DNA of 43,233 nucleotides from Candidatus Baltobacteraceae bacterium (GTDB lineage Bacteria > Vulcanimicrobiota > Vulcanimicrobiia > Vulcanimicrobiales > Vulcanimicrobiaceae). Where the stretch lies: contig DATJTX010000035.1 of NCBI GenBank assembly GCA_035502855.1, forward strand, positions 1 through 43,233, written 5' to 3'. Shown in pieces: positions 1 to 6,660 of this stretch. Made by a program: the position numbers and the translations under genes. A model generated the notes under the pieces. The model worked only from the letters and a program-made list of their open reading frames with translations. It was not told where the DNA came from and did not search any database. Position 1 is the first letter of the stretch, and each line of letters starts with the position of its first letter.

Positions 1-114
1 CGCTGCGGGTTTTCGACCCATGCGGACGTCAACGCGGCGCTGGAGATCCGCCGGCGAGCGCAGTTGGCGCTCTCAAGACTCCCGGATACCGGTGCGGAGC
101 CGGTTGCAGCGTAG
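1..114 (+). CDS. tnpB: TnpB C-terminal fragment (cut by window start)
   Basis: The first 37 codons read in one frame to a TAG at 112-114 and carry the end of a TnpB RNA-guided nuclease: the last zinc-ribbon cysteine (RCGF), then HADVNAALEI. In TnpB/OrfB proteins the Asp of this D-x-N-A-A block is the third RuvC-type catalytic acid. The rest of the protein lies before the window. Another tnpB in the same orientation enters the window at its far end. The family is TnpB of IS200/IS605 or IS607 elements; which of the two cannot be told from this fragment. Confidence 0.85.
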   Translation, partial: RCGFSTHADVNAALEIRRRAQLALSRLPDTGAEPVAA

Positions 115-189
115 GATGCGTTGCAAGGCAGTCACAACGAATCCTAATATCGGTAGTTTTTTACCGGCGGAGATGAAGTGAAACGCAGG

Positions 190-239
190 CGGGGCCGTTA
201 AGGTTTTGTTTCGTGCGTTGCATGGGCCAAGCGGCCCCG
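190..239. other. Inverted repeat between tnpB end and the moaD-like gene
   Basis: Perfect 8-bp arms CGGGGCCG (190-197) and CGGCCCCG (232-239) flank a 34-nt loop. A smaller hairpin, CGGTA..TACCG around a T run, lies at about 151-166. The pair could be the right-end structure or omega-RNA region of the upstream TnpB element, or a terminator for the minus-strand operon that ends at 249. The sequence does not decide between these. Confidence 0.35.
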
Positions 240-248
240 TCCAGCGGG

Positions 249-545
249 TTAGCCGCCCGACATGGCGCCGATGATGAGCAGCGGTTCGGCGCCGCTCGCG
301 ACCCGCTCGGGCAGCGGCGTATCGGGCGGCTCGTGCGAGAGGTCGCGTTCGCAGGCGAAGAAGCGGATGAAGGGGCGGCGCGTGTGCGTCGCGCGATCGC
401 GAATCGTACCGAGCAGCATCGGATAGCGGCTTTCGATCGCCCCGAGCACGGAACCCAACGTCACGCCCTCGCCGAGATCGAACCGCACTTCGTCGTCGAC
501 CCGTGCGAGCGTACGCAGATGCGGCGGAAGCACGACGCGGATCAC
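249..545 (-). CDS. MoaD/ThiS-family ubiquitin-like protein
   Basis: A 98-residue protein, starting at a GTG that overlaps the stop of the preceding beta-propeller gene (GTGA). It begins [14 protein letters not shown] and ends GAMSGG. A short beta-grasp protein of 80-100 residues with a C-terminal Gly-Gly is the signature of the MoaD/ThiS family, whose C terminus is adenylated and thiocarboxylated by an E1-like enzyme to carry sulfur. No E1-like partner (MoeB/ThiF) or molybdopterin gene is in the window, so its target is unknown. It is probably translated together with the propeller protein, suggesting that the two act together. The family call is good; the function is open. Confidence 0.8.
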   Translation of the reverse strand: MIRVVLPPHLRTLARVDDEVRFDLGEGVTLGSVLGAIESRYPMLLGTIRDRATHTRRPFIRFFACERDLSHEPPDTPLPERVASGAEPLLIIGAMSGG

Positions 546-1657
546 GGCAGCGTCTGTACCTCGACCGAGAGCACGGCCGGAAGATCGCGAACGATCGCGC
601 TCCAGTTCTCGCCGGCATCGGCTGAAGCGTACACCTGGCCGCCGGTCGTGCCGAAGTAGATACCGCACGAATCGAGCGAGTCGACCGCCATCGCATCGCG
701 CAGAACGTTGACGTAGCAATCGCGCTGCGGCAGGCCCGTGGTGAGCGCCTCCCACGCATCGCCGCCGGTGCGGCTGCGGTAGACACGCAGCTTCCCGTCG
801 AGCGGGAAGTGTTCGGTGTCGCTCTTGATCGGAACGACGTAGATCGTCTCGGGTTCGTGTGCGTGCACGTCGATCGGAAAGCCGAAATCGGTCGGCAGAT
901 TGCCGCTGATTTCGCGCCACGAGCCGCCCGCATCGTCGCTGCGCATCACGTCCCAATGCTTCTGCATGAAGAGCACGTCCGGGTGCGAGGGATGCATGGC
1001 GATGCGGTGCACACAGTGGCCGACCTCGGCATCGGGGTCGGGAATTTGGGCGGATTTCAATCCCCGGTTGATAGGACGCCAGGTTTCTCCGCCGTCGTCG
1101 CTGCGAAACGCGCCGGCCGCGGAGATCGCGGTGAAGATGCGCTGCGGATCTTTCGGATCGATCAGGATCGTATGCAGACACATGCCGCCCGCGCCGGGCT
1201 GCCAGCTCGCGCCGGTGTTGTGCGTGCGCAAGCCCGAGAGCTCGCTCCAGGTTTTTCCGCCGTCATTCGAACGGAAGAGTGCCGCGTCTTCGGCACCGGC
1301 GTAGACGGTGTCGGGATCGGCGAGCGAGGGTTCGAGATGCCAGATGCGCTTGAACTCCCACGGACGCGGCGTGCCGTCGTACCACAGGTGCGTACCGGCA
1401 ACGCCGTCGTACGCGAACGCGTTGCCGACCGTTTCCCAGGTCTTGCCGCCGTCATCCGAACGCTGCATCACCTGTCCGTGCCAGCCGGTGCTTTGCGAAG
1501 CGTAGACGCGGTTCGGATCGGCCGGCGACCCTTTTAGATGGTAGATCTCCCACCCGGCGAAGTGCGGGCCGTGGACGCTCCAGTTCTTGCGTTTGCCGTC
1601 GGCTTCGAGGACGAACGCGCCCTTGCGCGTCCCGACCAAAACACGCACGCCGCTCAT
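542..1657 (-). CDS. Asp-box (BNR/sialidase-like) beta-propeller protein
   Basis: A 371-residue protein with six Asp-box repeats, for example [36 protein letters not shown] and SADAGENW. These match the S-x-D-x-G-x-T-W loop of BNR/VPS10/sialidase-type propellers. No signal peptide is seen, so it is probably cytoplasmic. Catalytic residues of a true sialidase (Arg triad, Tyr/Glu pair) cannot be identified, so 'exo-alpha-sialidase' would be an over-call. The gene starts 6 nt after a small LuxR-type gene and overlaps a MoaD-like gene at its end, so the three form one minus-strand operon. Its role is unknown; a scaffold or stress-related function is possible. Confidence 0.8.
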   Translation of the reverse strand: MSGVRVLVGTRKGAFVLEADGKRKNWSVHGPHFAGWEIYHLKGSPADPNRVYASQSTGWHGQVMQRSDDGGKTWETVGNAFAYDGVAGTHLWYDGTPRPWEFKRIWHLEPSLADPDTVYAGAEDAALFRSNDGGKTWSELSGLRTHNTGASWQPGAGGMCLHTILIDPKDPQRIFTAISAAGAFRSDDGGETWRPINRGLKSAQIPDPDAEVGHCVHRIAMHPSHPDVLFMQKHWDVMRSDDAGGSWREISGNLPTDFGFPIDVHAHEPETIYVVPIKSDTEHFPLDGKLRVYRSRTGGDAWEALTTGLPQRDCYVNVLRDAMAVDSLDSCGIYFGTTGGQVYASADAGENWSAIVRDLPAVLSVEVQTLP

Positions 1658-1662
1658 CGGCG

Positions 1663-1896
1663 CTACGTCGTGCTAAAGCGGCGGCGAAGGGCACGCTCGC
1701 GCTGTTTGTATACCTTGATGGTCAGTTCCAGGCGCGACGTGGTGCCCGTTTTACGCAAAATGTGCGAGATATGGTTCTTGACGGTTTTGTCGGAAAGGCG
1801 TAGCTTCGAGGCGATCTCCTGATTGCGAAGACCGTTCAGCAGCTTCTGTAATACGTCGCGCTCAGCCGGGCTGAGCGACTCCTCGATTGTCGTCAT
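1663..1896 (-). CDS. Small LuxR-type (GerE) DNA-binding protein
   Basis: A 77-residue protein that is almost entirely a LuxR C-terminal helix-turn-helix: [44 protein letters not shown]. The canonical recognition segment ([14 protein letters not shown]) is intact. It has no receiver or ligand-binding domain, so it is a stand-alone effector domain, usually dimeric or dependent on a partner. It is the first gene of the operon with the propeller and MoaD-like genes and is a candidate local regulator. The ATG faces the divergent small gene at 1999 across about 100 bp. Confidence 0.85.
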   Translation of the reverse strand: MTTIEESLSPAERDVLQKLLNGLRNQEIASKLRLSDKTVKNHISHILRKTGTTSRLELTIKVYKQRERALRRRFSTT

Positions 1897-1998
1897 GACA
1901 CGGGTATTCGCCCCGGATCGCCGTAATCATACCCGTTGGGCTAAAATGACCAGCTAGGCCAAAGTGACCAACCGCAACCGCGCGAGAGGAGAACCGCA

Positions 1999-2187
1999 AT
2001 GCTGAAACCGGGCGATAAGGTCTATATCGACGGAACGCAAGAAGAAGGCGTCGTCAAAGACGTGCATCCGCACGAGGTTACCGTACGCGTCGAGGTTGCC
2101 GGCGGTCACGAACTGCGCAAATACGCGCTGGAGGCGCTGCGCCTCGATCCGACGTTGGGCGAAGTCTCGAAGTTCGTCGACCACTAG
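1999..2187 (+). CDS. Small SH3/KOW-like hypothetical protein
   Basis: A 62-residue protein with a clear ribosome-binding site (GAGAGGAG, about 8 nt before the ATG). The N-terminal half (LKPGDKVYIDGTQEEGVVKDVHPHEVTVRVEV) looks like a small beta-barrel of the SH3/KOW kind: a turn after 'PGD.V' and alternating strands. No motif fixes a function. It stands alone, divergent from the LuxR-type gene and convergent with the toxin gene, whose stop is 4 nt away. Confidence 0.6.
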   Translation: MLKPGDKVYIDGTQEEGVVKDVHPHEVTVRVEVAGGHELRKYALEALRLDPTLGEVSKFVDH

Positions 2188-2191
2188 ACTT

Positions 2192-2584
2192 TCAGAGTGC
2201 TCGCTCCTTAGCCGTGTAATAGACGGAGTCCGGGAATTGGCGATCGCCGAACGCAAGGATTTGGATGCCGCCGTTTCCGGCTGCCCTGAAGATGAGGCGA
2301 AGGTCGGCGGTCTCGCGATTCTTCGACGGAAACTTGCTGCGCCGCCAAGAGTCCAGTTCGCGATCTAGTTCAATCCCAAAATCGCGCGGAGCCGCGAGTG
2401 CGCGTTGGATCTCGCTTGCAACCGCGATAATCGCGCGCGCATACTGCCCATCTTCAGGAAAGGCTCGCCGCAGATTCGCAAGATCCCTGGCAACGTACGC
2501 CGGAACAACGGCAACCCCGGTCGTCCGCAAAACGTCGTAGAAATTCTTCTTAGCATCTGCGGGTTTCGGCGACCTATTCGTCAC
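2192..2584 (-). CDS. RelE/ParE-like toxin of a type II toxin-antitoxin pair
   Basis: A 130-residue protein starting at a GTG that overlaps the end of the upstream gene by 11 bp. The C-terminal third (DLRLIFRAAGNGGIQILAFGDRQ...VYYTAKERL) resembles the last strands of RelE-type toxins, where a Phe-Arg strand, an 'I.ILAFG.R' strand and a terminal 'VY.tA..R' segment recur. The N-terminal half is less familiar. The arrangement of a small basic protein after a Phd-like protein, overlapping it, supports a toxin-antitoxin module. The family is known for mRNA cleavage or gyrase inhibition; which of these applies here is unknown. Confidence 0.6.
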   Translation of the reverse strand: MTNRSPKPADAKKNFYDVLRTTGVAVVPAYVARDLANLRRAFPEDGQYARAIIAVASEIQRALAAPRDFGIELDRELDSWRRSKFPSKNRETADLRLIFRAAGNGGIQILAFGDRQFPDSVYYTAKERAL

Positions 2585-2906
2585 GCGCCGTCAAGTCGTT
2601 ATACTGTCGCTCGATGTCATCGATTACAACCGGCGTAACAGGAACGAAATTCGCGTTAGGTGCCCGGTCTGCAACGATGGTGTGGGCGGCTTGTTCTTCG
2701 TAGCGCTCGATGACCTGTTCAAGTTCGCGCAAGTGCGACTCGATGGCACGCCACGCGTGCGCATCGACGAGCACGCCGATCACGTCACTGCGCCGGCGCA
2801 CCCGAAGCCGATGATGAGCCTCGAGCCGCTTGCGAAGAGTATCCTCCTCACGTAGCTCGCTCAGCGTAATATCTGCGTCTAAGTCGAAGCCCCCTAATGG
2901 TGTCAT
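2574..2906 (-). CDS. Putative antitoxin (Phd/RelB-like)
   Basis: A 110-residue acidic, helical protein placed first in the pair, with a strong ribosome-binding site (GGGAGGAC). The middle contains VRRRSDVIGVLVDAHAWRAI and a Glu/Arg-rich helix, resembling the Phd/YefM 'GVLVs...y..L' segment, where a DNA-binding N terminus is followed by a toxin-wrapping helix. The N terminus (MTPLGGFDLDADITLSELRE) does not match a classical Phd fold closely. The antitoxin call therefore rests partly on gene order, the 11-bp overlap with the toxin and the palindrome in its promoter. Confidence 0.55.
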   Translation of the reverse strand: MTPLGGFDLDADITLSELREEDTLRKRLEAHHRLRVRRRSDVIGVLVDAHAWRAIESHLRELEQVIERYEEQAAHTIVADRAPNANFVPVTPVVIDDIERQYNDLTARDE

Positions 2907-2926
2907 CCGCGTGTCCTCCCGTAAAC

Positions 2927-2955
2927 AGCCTATTCCATCGACAATAAACTGTCAA
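2927..2955 (-). promoter_or_regulatory. Putative promoter/operator of the toxin-antitoxin operon
   Basis: On the minus strand a perfect -35 hexamer TTGACA (2955-2950) is followed after 17 bp by TAGGCT (2932-2927, a weak -10). The -35 is half of a near-perfect inverted repeat TTGACA-6-TGTCGA (2955-2938). This is a likely site for autoregulation by the toxin-antitoxin complex, as is usual for such operons. Confidence 0.45.
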
Positions 2956-3012
2956 CATACCGCCAGGGCAAGTGCGTGAGAACTCGCCTACGCTGAGGGG
3001 GCAACGGTGGAT

Positions 3013-3083
3013 GCGGCCCCTCGACTCCGCGTAGCGGAGCCTGTCCTGAGCGAGCGCAGCGAGTCGAAGGGCTCGGGATGACA
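3013..3083. repeat. REP-like palindromic repeat (CCCTCGACTC..GAGTCGAAGGG)
   Basis: Outer arms CCCTCGACTC and GAGTCGAAGGG enclose a perfect small hairpin CTCCGC-GTA-GCGGAG and the segment CTGAGCGAGCGCAGC. The unit ends with GGGATGACA, and a second partial copy (GCTCGCGATGACA) follows. This is the most complete copy in the window of a short dispersed repeat. It lies between argB and the antitoxin promoter and could also act as a 3' structure for argB. Confidence 0.75.
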
Positions 3084-3088
3084 AAGCG

Positions 3089-3958
3089 CTACGCTCGCGA
3101 TGACAACGTAACGACGGTGGCGTTGCCGGCGAGGGCGGCGGCGAGCGGTTGCGGACCGCAGATGTAGGTCGCCGTGGCGCCGGATTCGACTGCGGCGATC
3201 GCGGCCTGCATTTTCGGAAGCATGCCGCCTTCGCAGGCGGGCGAGTTCACGAACGCGCGCGCCTCTTCGAGCGTGAGCCGATCGATGCCGCTAGCCGGAT
3301 CAGCCGCATCGCGGCGCACGCGTTCGACGTTGGTGATCACGACGAACGCGCGCGCGTGCAGTGCGCCTGCGAGCGCCGCAGCGGCGAGGTCGGCGTTGAC
3401 GTTGTAGGGATGCGCGTTGTCTTCGGCCGTGGCGAGCGGCGCGACGATCGGCAGATAGCCGGTCGCGAGCAAGGTATTGATGAGCGCGGGATCGCAGCCG
3501 GCAACTTCGCCGACGTAGCCGAGATCCTCACCGTGCGATCCATGCGCGCGCGTCGCGACGAGCGTTCCGGCGTCTTCTCCGCTGATGCCGACCGCGCGCG
3601 CGCCGAGCGCACTGCACGCGCGCACGAGCCGTTTGTTGATCGTCGCGCACAGCACCGCTTCGGTAATCTCGAGCGTCGCCGCGTCGGTGACCCGCAAGCC
3701 GTCGACCCGCCGGGTCGGCACCCCGCGTAGGTCGAGCCAGCGGTCGATCTCGGGACCGCCTCCGTGGACGAGCACGACCGGCGTGCCGCCTTGGTGGAGG
3801 GCGACGAGCTCGGCCAGGATGGGATCCCCCTTCGACAAGCTCAGGGTGACAGGGGGGGAGCTCGGGGTGACAGAGGCCCCCCCTACACCAAGAGCGTTGC
3901 CGCCGTACTTGACGACCACCGGACCAAAGGCCGAGGGGGTTGCATAATTATGCTCCAT
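3089..3958 (-). CDS. argB: Acetylglutamate kinase
   Basis: Phosphorylates N-acetylglutamate with ATP, the second step of arginine synthesis, in the cytoplasm. The 289-residue reading from ATG 3958 has the nucleotide-binding KYGGNALG, the substrate loop VLVHGGGPEID, the C-terminal NVNADLAAAALAGAL region and GGMLPKMQAA. Upstream in-frame ATGs would run through the argF promoter and are unlikely. The gene is divergent from argF with only 19 bp between start codons and no visible Shine-Dalgarno sequence, so a leaderless message is possible. Residues between KYGGNALG and ILAELVALH include VTLSLSKGD, the translation of a REP-like repeat inserted in frame. The loop is about 14 residues longer than in the E. 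coli enzyme. Confidence 0.95.
   Translation of the reverse strand: MEHNYATPSAFGPVVVKYGGNALGVGGASVTPSSPPVTLSLSKGDPILAELVALHQGGTPVVLVHGGGPEIDRWLDLRGVPTRRVDGLRVTDAATLEITEAVLCATINKRLVRACSALGARAVGISGEDAGTLVATRAHGSHGEDLGYVGEVAGCDPALINTLLATGYLPIVAPLATAEDNAHPYNVNADLAAAALAGALHARAFVVITNVERVRRDAADPASGIDRLTLEEARAFVNSPACEGGMLPKMQAAIAAVESGATATYICGPQPLAAALAGNATVVTLSSRA
3821..3889. repeat. REP-like repeat inside argB
   Basis: The stretch from GATCCCCC to CCCCCCTACACC contains CTTCGACAAGCTCAGGGTGACA followed by a second GCTCGGGGTGACA unit, matching the dispersed repeat family seen at 3013 and 36661. It keeps the argB frame open and encodes part of a surface-loop-like segment near the N terminus. Confidence 0.8.
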
Positions 3959-3977
3959 ATGTATAAATATACAAGCA
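3940..3977. promoter_or_regulatory. argB/argF divergent promoter with two ARG-box-like palindromes
   Basis: A perfect 12-bp palindrome GCATAATTATGC (3942-3953) and a second one, TGTATA-AA-TATACA (3960-3973), have centres 19 bp apart. ArgR/AhrC operators are AT-rich palindromes, often paired about two helical turns apart, and argR is the second gene downstream. The same AT-rich block is the only -10-like sequence for either gene and lies within a few bases of both start codons. Repression of both directions by ArgR with arginine is the natural inference. Confidence 0.65.
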
Positions 3978-4952
3978 ATGCCTTCCATCGCGCCAGCCCG
4001 CGGCAATACCCTGCGCGGGCGCAACATACTCGAGATCACGGACTTCTCGCCCGGCGAGTTGGCCGCGCTGCTCGCTCTGGCCCGCTACCTCAAGGCCGTT
4101 CCCGGCACCGAGGTGCGCACGCTCCTGCGCGGCCGCACCCTGATGCTGCTCTTCGAGAAGCCCAGCCTGCGCACGCGCGTATCCTTTGAAGTAGCGATGC
4201 AGCAGCTGGGCGGCCAGACGCTCTTTGCCGCCGGCAACGAGTTCATGATCGGGAGCCGCGAGACGCCCGAGGACGCGGCCCGCGTCCTCTCGCGCTACGT
4301 CGATGCGATCGTGGTGCGCACGCACGAGCACGCGCCGCTCACCCGTTTCGCCCATTCGGCCACGGTGCCGGTGATCAACGGCCTCTCGGCGGTTGCGCAT
4401 CCGGCGCAAGCACTGGCCGATCTGCTTACCATCGAAGAGCGCTTCGGCACCGTCGAAGGGCTGACCATCGCCTACGTGGGCGACGGCAAGAACAACGTCG
4501 CGACCTCGCTCGCGCAAGCTGCGGTGATGCTCGGCGCGGTCGTGCACTTCGGTGCGCCACCGACCCATCGTCCGACCGAAGCGACGCTGACGCTCCTCAA
4601 CAAACTGGGCGAAGCCGCCGGCGGGAACGCGCGCGCGTTCACCAATCCGATTCGCGCGGTGCGCGGCGCCGACGTGATCTATACCGACGTGTGGACGTCG
4701 ATGGGCGAGGAGCGCTATCGCGAACGCAACGATGCGATGCTGCGTCCCTATTCCGTGACCGAAGAGCTGCTTTCGTACGCGCAGCCGCATGCGGTGTTCA
4801 TGCACTGCCTGCCGGCGCATCGAGGCGAAGAAGTCAGCGCCGCCGTGATCGACGGTTTGCGCAGCGCCGTCTTCGATCAGGCCGAGAACCGTTTGCACGC
4901 GCAGAAGGCGCTGCTCGTGGCCTTGCTTACCGACGCCAAAGGAATGTTGTAG
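3978..4952 (+). CDS. argF: Ornithine carbamoyltransferase
   Basis: Transfers the carbamoyl group to ornithine to give citrulline. The 324-residue protein shows the carbamoyl-phosphate loop FEKPSLRTRVSFE (Leu in place of the commoner Thr of STRTR), HPAQALADL, TDVWTSMGEE and the ornithine-binding HCLPAHRGEEV. Together these separate it from aspartate carbamoyltransferase and from acetylornithine carbamoyltransferase. ATG 3978 is the first start after the AT-rich operator region and has no Shine-Dalgarno sequence. It opens the seven-gene plus-strand arginine operon; argR follows after 2 nt. Confidence 0.96.
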   Translation: MPSIAPARGNTLRGRNILEITDFSPGELAALLALARYLKAVPGTEVRTLLRGRTLMLLFEKPSLRTRVSFEVAMQQLGGQTLFAAGNEFMIGSRETPEDAARVLSRYVDAIVVRTHEHAPLTRFAHSATVPVINGLSAVAHPAQALADLLTIEERFGTVEGLTIAYVGDGKNNVATSLAQAAVMLGAVVHFGAPPTHRPTEATLTLLNKLGEAAGGNARAFTNPIRAVRGADVIYTDVWTSMGEERYRERNDAMLRPYSVTEELLSYAQPHAVFMHCLPAHRGEEVSAAVIDGLRSAVFDQAENRLHAQKALLVALLTDAKGML

Positions 4953-4954
4953 TC

Positions 4955-5437
4955 ATGAAAGATCGTCGCCAACGGGCGATTCTCACGCTGGTCGCGACGC
5001 GGCCGGTTCACTCGCAAGACGAACTGGTCGCGCTGCTCGAAGCGCAGGGCTTCGCCGCCACGCAAGCAACCGTCTCGCGCGACATCAAGGAACTGGGTCT
5101 GGTCAAGGTGCCGATCAAGGTCAACGGCAACGGCCATGAGGACGATGCGCTCTTCAAATACGTGGTGCCCAACGCAACCGTCAACTACGTGAGCCGCCTG
5201 CACCGTGTGATCGCCGAACTGGCGGTCAGCATCCAAGGCAGCGTCAACCTGATCGTGATCAAGGCGCCGCCGGGCAGCGCGATGATGGTTGCCTCGGCAG
5301 TCGACGAAGCCGGCTGGCCGGAAATCTTGGGTACGCTCGGGGGCGATGACACGGTGATGATCGTCGTGCGCAGCGCCGAAGAGATGCCCGTGATCAAACA
5401 ACGGTTCTTGGATTTGAAAGGAAGCAGCGCAGCGTGA
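4955..5437 (+). CDS. argR: Arginine repressor ArgR
   Basis: A 160-residue transcription factor. The N-terminal winged helix carries SQDELVALLEAQGFAATQATVSRDIKELGLVKV, with the hallmark A-T-V-S-R-D-I-K-E-L motif. The C-terminal oligomerisation and arginine-binding domain carries KAPPGSAMMVASAVDEAGWPEILGTLGGDDTVMIV, including the GDDT arginine site. Family members form hexamers that bind paired ARG boxes when arginine is present. The gene lies inside the operon it probably controls and overlaps the argG start (GTGA). Confidence 0.96.
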   Translation: MKDRRQRAILTLVATRPVHSQDELVALLEAQGFAATQATVSRDIKELGLVKVPIKVNGNGHEDDALFKYVVPNATVNYVSRLHRVIAELAVSIQGSVNLIVIKAPPGSAMMVASAVDEAGWPEILGTLGGDDTVMIVVRSAEEMPVIKQRFLDLKGSSAA

Positions 5438-6660
5438 GCCGCATCGTCCTCGCTTACTCCGGCGGTCTCGACACGTCGGTCCTCCTCAAGAAGTTGATCC
5501 TCGCCGGGAACGAGGTCGTCGCGATGACCGCGGATCTGGGTGAGTCGGACGGCGTCGCCGGCGCCGGCGCCGCCGCCGAACTCGAAAAGGTGCGCAAGAA
5601 AGCGCTCGCGCTGGGCGCGTACGACGCGGTGGTGATCGACGCGCGCGAGCGCTTCGTGAGCAACTACGTGCAGCCGGCGCTGGCGGCGAACGCGATGTAC
5701 GAAGGCGTCTACCCGCTCTCGGCCGCGCTCTCGCGGCCGTTGATCGGCGCGCTGCTGGTCGAAGTCGCGCATCAATTCAGTGCCGACGCGGTCGCGCACG
5801 GCTGTACCGGCAAGGGCAACGACCAGGTGCGCATCGAGCTGGCGGTGCGCGCGCTCGATCCGGCGCTGACGGTGCGCGCGCCGCTGCGAGAATCGCCGCT
5901 CTCGCGTCCCGACGCGATCGTGTTCGCGGCCGAACACGGCATTCCGATCGCGCACTCGGCGGCGAAACCATATTCGGTCGACGCCAATCTGTGGGGCCGC
6001 TCGATCGAAGCGGGCGTGCTCGAAGACCCGTGGACGGCGCCGCCCGAGGACGCATACGCGTGGACCGCGTCGGCCGCCGTTCAACCGGCGAAGCCCGACG
6101 AGATCGTCCTGCACTTCGACGACGGCGTGCCCGCGTTGGATGACACGCGCGGTGCGGCGCTGATCGCCAAGCTCAATGCGCTCGCCGGCGTGCACGGCAT
6201 CGGGCGCATCGATTTGGTCGAGGACCGGGTGATCGGTGTCAAGTCGCGCGAAGTTTACGAGGCGCCGGCGGCGACCGTGCTGCTGGCGGCGCACAAGGCG
6301 CTCGAGCGGCTGGTGCTCACGCGCGACGAGCTGCGGTTCAAGGCGAGCTGCGATCAGAAATACGCGGAGCTGGTCTACGACGGCTTGTGGATGTCGCCGC
6401 TGCGCGATGCGCTCGATGCTTTCAACGGCTCGTTCGCGGCGCGCGTAACCGGCGACGTACGCCTGTCGCTCTATCATGGCACCGTCACGACGGCGGGTGT
6501 GCGCTCGCCGTTCGCGCTCTACAACGAGTCGCTCGCGACCTACGGTGCAGGTGACACGTTCGACCATCGCGCCGCCGACGGGTTCATTCGCGTGTATGGG
6601 TTACCGCTGGATCAGTTGGCTGCGGTTCGGTCCCTCGACTCCGTTGCGCGGAGTCTGTGA
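5434..6660 (+). CDS. argG: Argininosuccinate synthase
   Basis: Condenses citrulline and aspartate with ATP. The 408-residue protein has the PP-loop AYSGGLDTS at residues 7-15, the citrulline/aspartate region GCTGKGNDQVRIE and the tetramerisation C-terminal domain, close to the usual length of about 400. It starts at a GTG overlapping the argR stop. Its last ten residues (RSLDSVARSL) are encoded by a copy of the dispersed repeat, which also provides the argG stop and the argH start, so the natural C terminus may have been replaced. Confidence 0.96.
   Translation: MSRIVLAYSGGLDTSVLLKKLILAGNEVVAMTADLGESDGVAGAGAAAELEKVRKKALALGAYDAVVIDARERFVSNYVQPALAANAMYEGVYPLSAALSRPLIGALLVEVAHQFSADAVAHGCTGKGNDQVRIELAVRALDPALTVRAPLRESPLSRPDAIVFAAEHGIPIAHSAAKPYSVDANLWGRSIEAGVLEDPWTAPPEDAYAWTASAAVQPAKPDEIVLHFDDGVPALDDTRGAALIAKLNALAGVHGIGRIDLVEDRVIGVKSREVYEAPAATVLLAAHKALERLVLTRDELRFKASCDQKYAELVYDGLWMSPLRDALDAFNGSFAARVTGDVRLSLYHGTVTTAGVRSPFALYNESLATYGAGDTFDHRAADGFIRVYGLPLDQLAAVRSLDSVARSL
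6630..6657. repeat. Partial REP-like repeat at the argG/argH junction
   Basis: CCCTCGACTCCG-TTGC-GCGGAGTCTGT matches the first half of the repeat at 3013-3083 (CCCTCGACTCCG-CGTA-GCGGAGCCTGT) with an intact CTCCG/CGGAG hairpin. It is read through as argG coding sequence and ends in the GTGA overlap. Confidence 0.7.

Noticed and set aside
73-933. Long minus-strand frame rich in Arg/Ser/Ala overlapping the propeller and MoaD-like genes
   Set aside because: Low-complexity, high-Arg composition typical of an antisense frame in GC-rich DNA; it crosses two well-supported genes and has no motif.
542-1657. Calling the Asp-box protein a sialidase
   Set aside because: Asp boxes occur in many propellers; the catalytic residues of sialidases were not found.
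3013-3083. Reading the palindromic repeat as a CRISPR unit
   Set aside because: Single complete copy here, no regular spacers, and similar units are scattered through the window.
5185-6567. 460-codon minus-strand frame opposite argR/argG
   Set aside because: It is a mirror frame of argG with Arg/His/Asp-rich composition and no domain; argG is certain.
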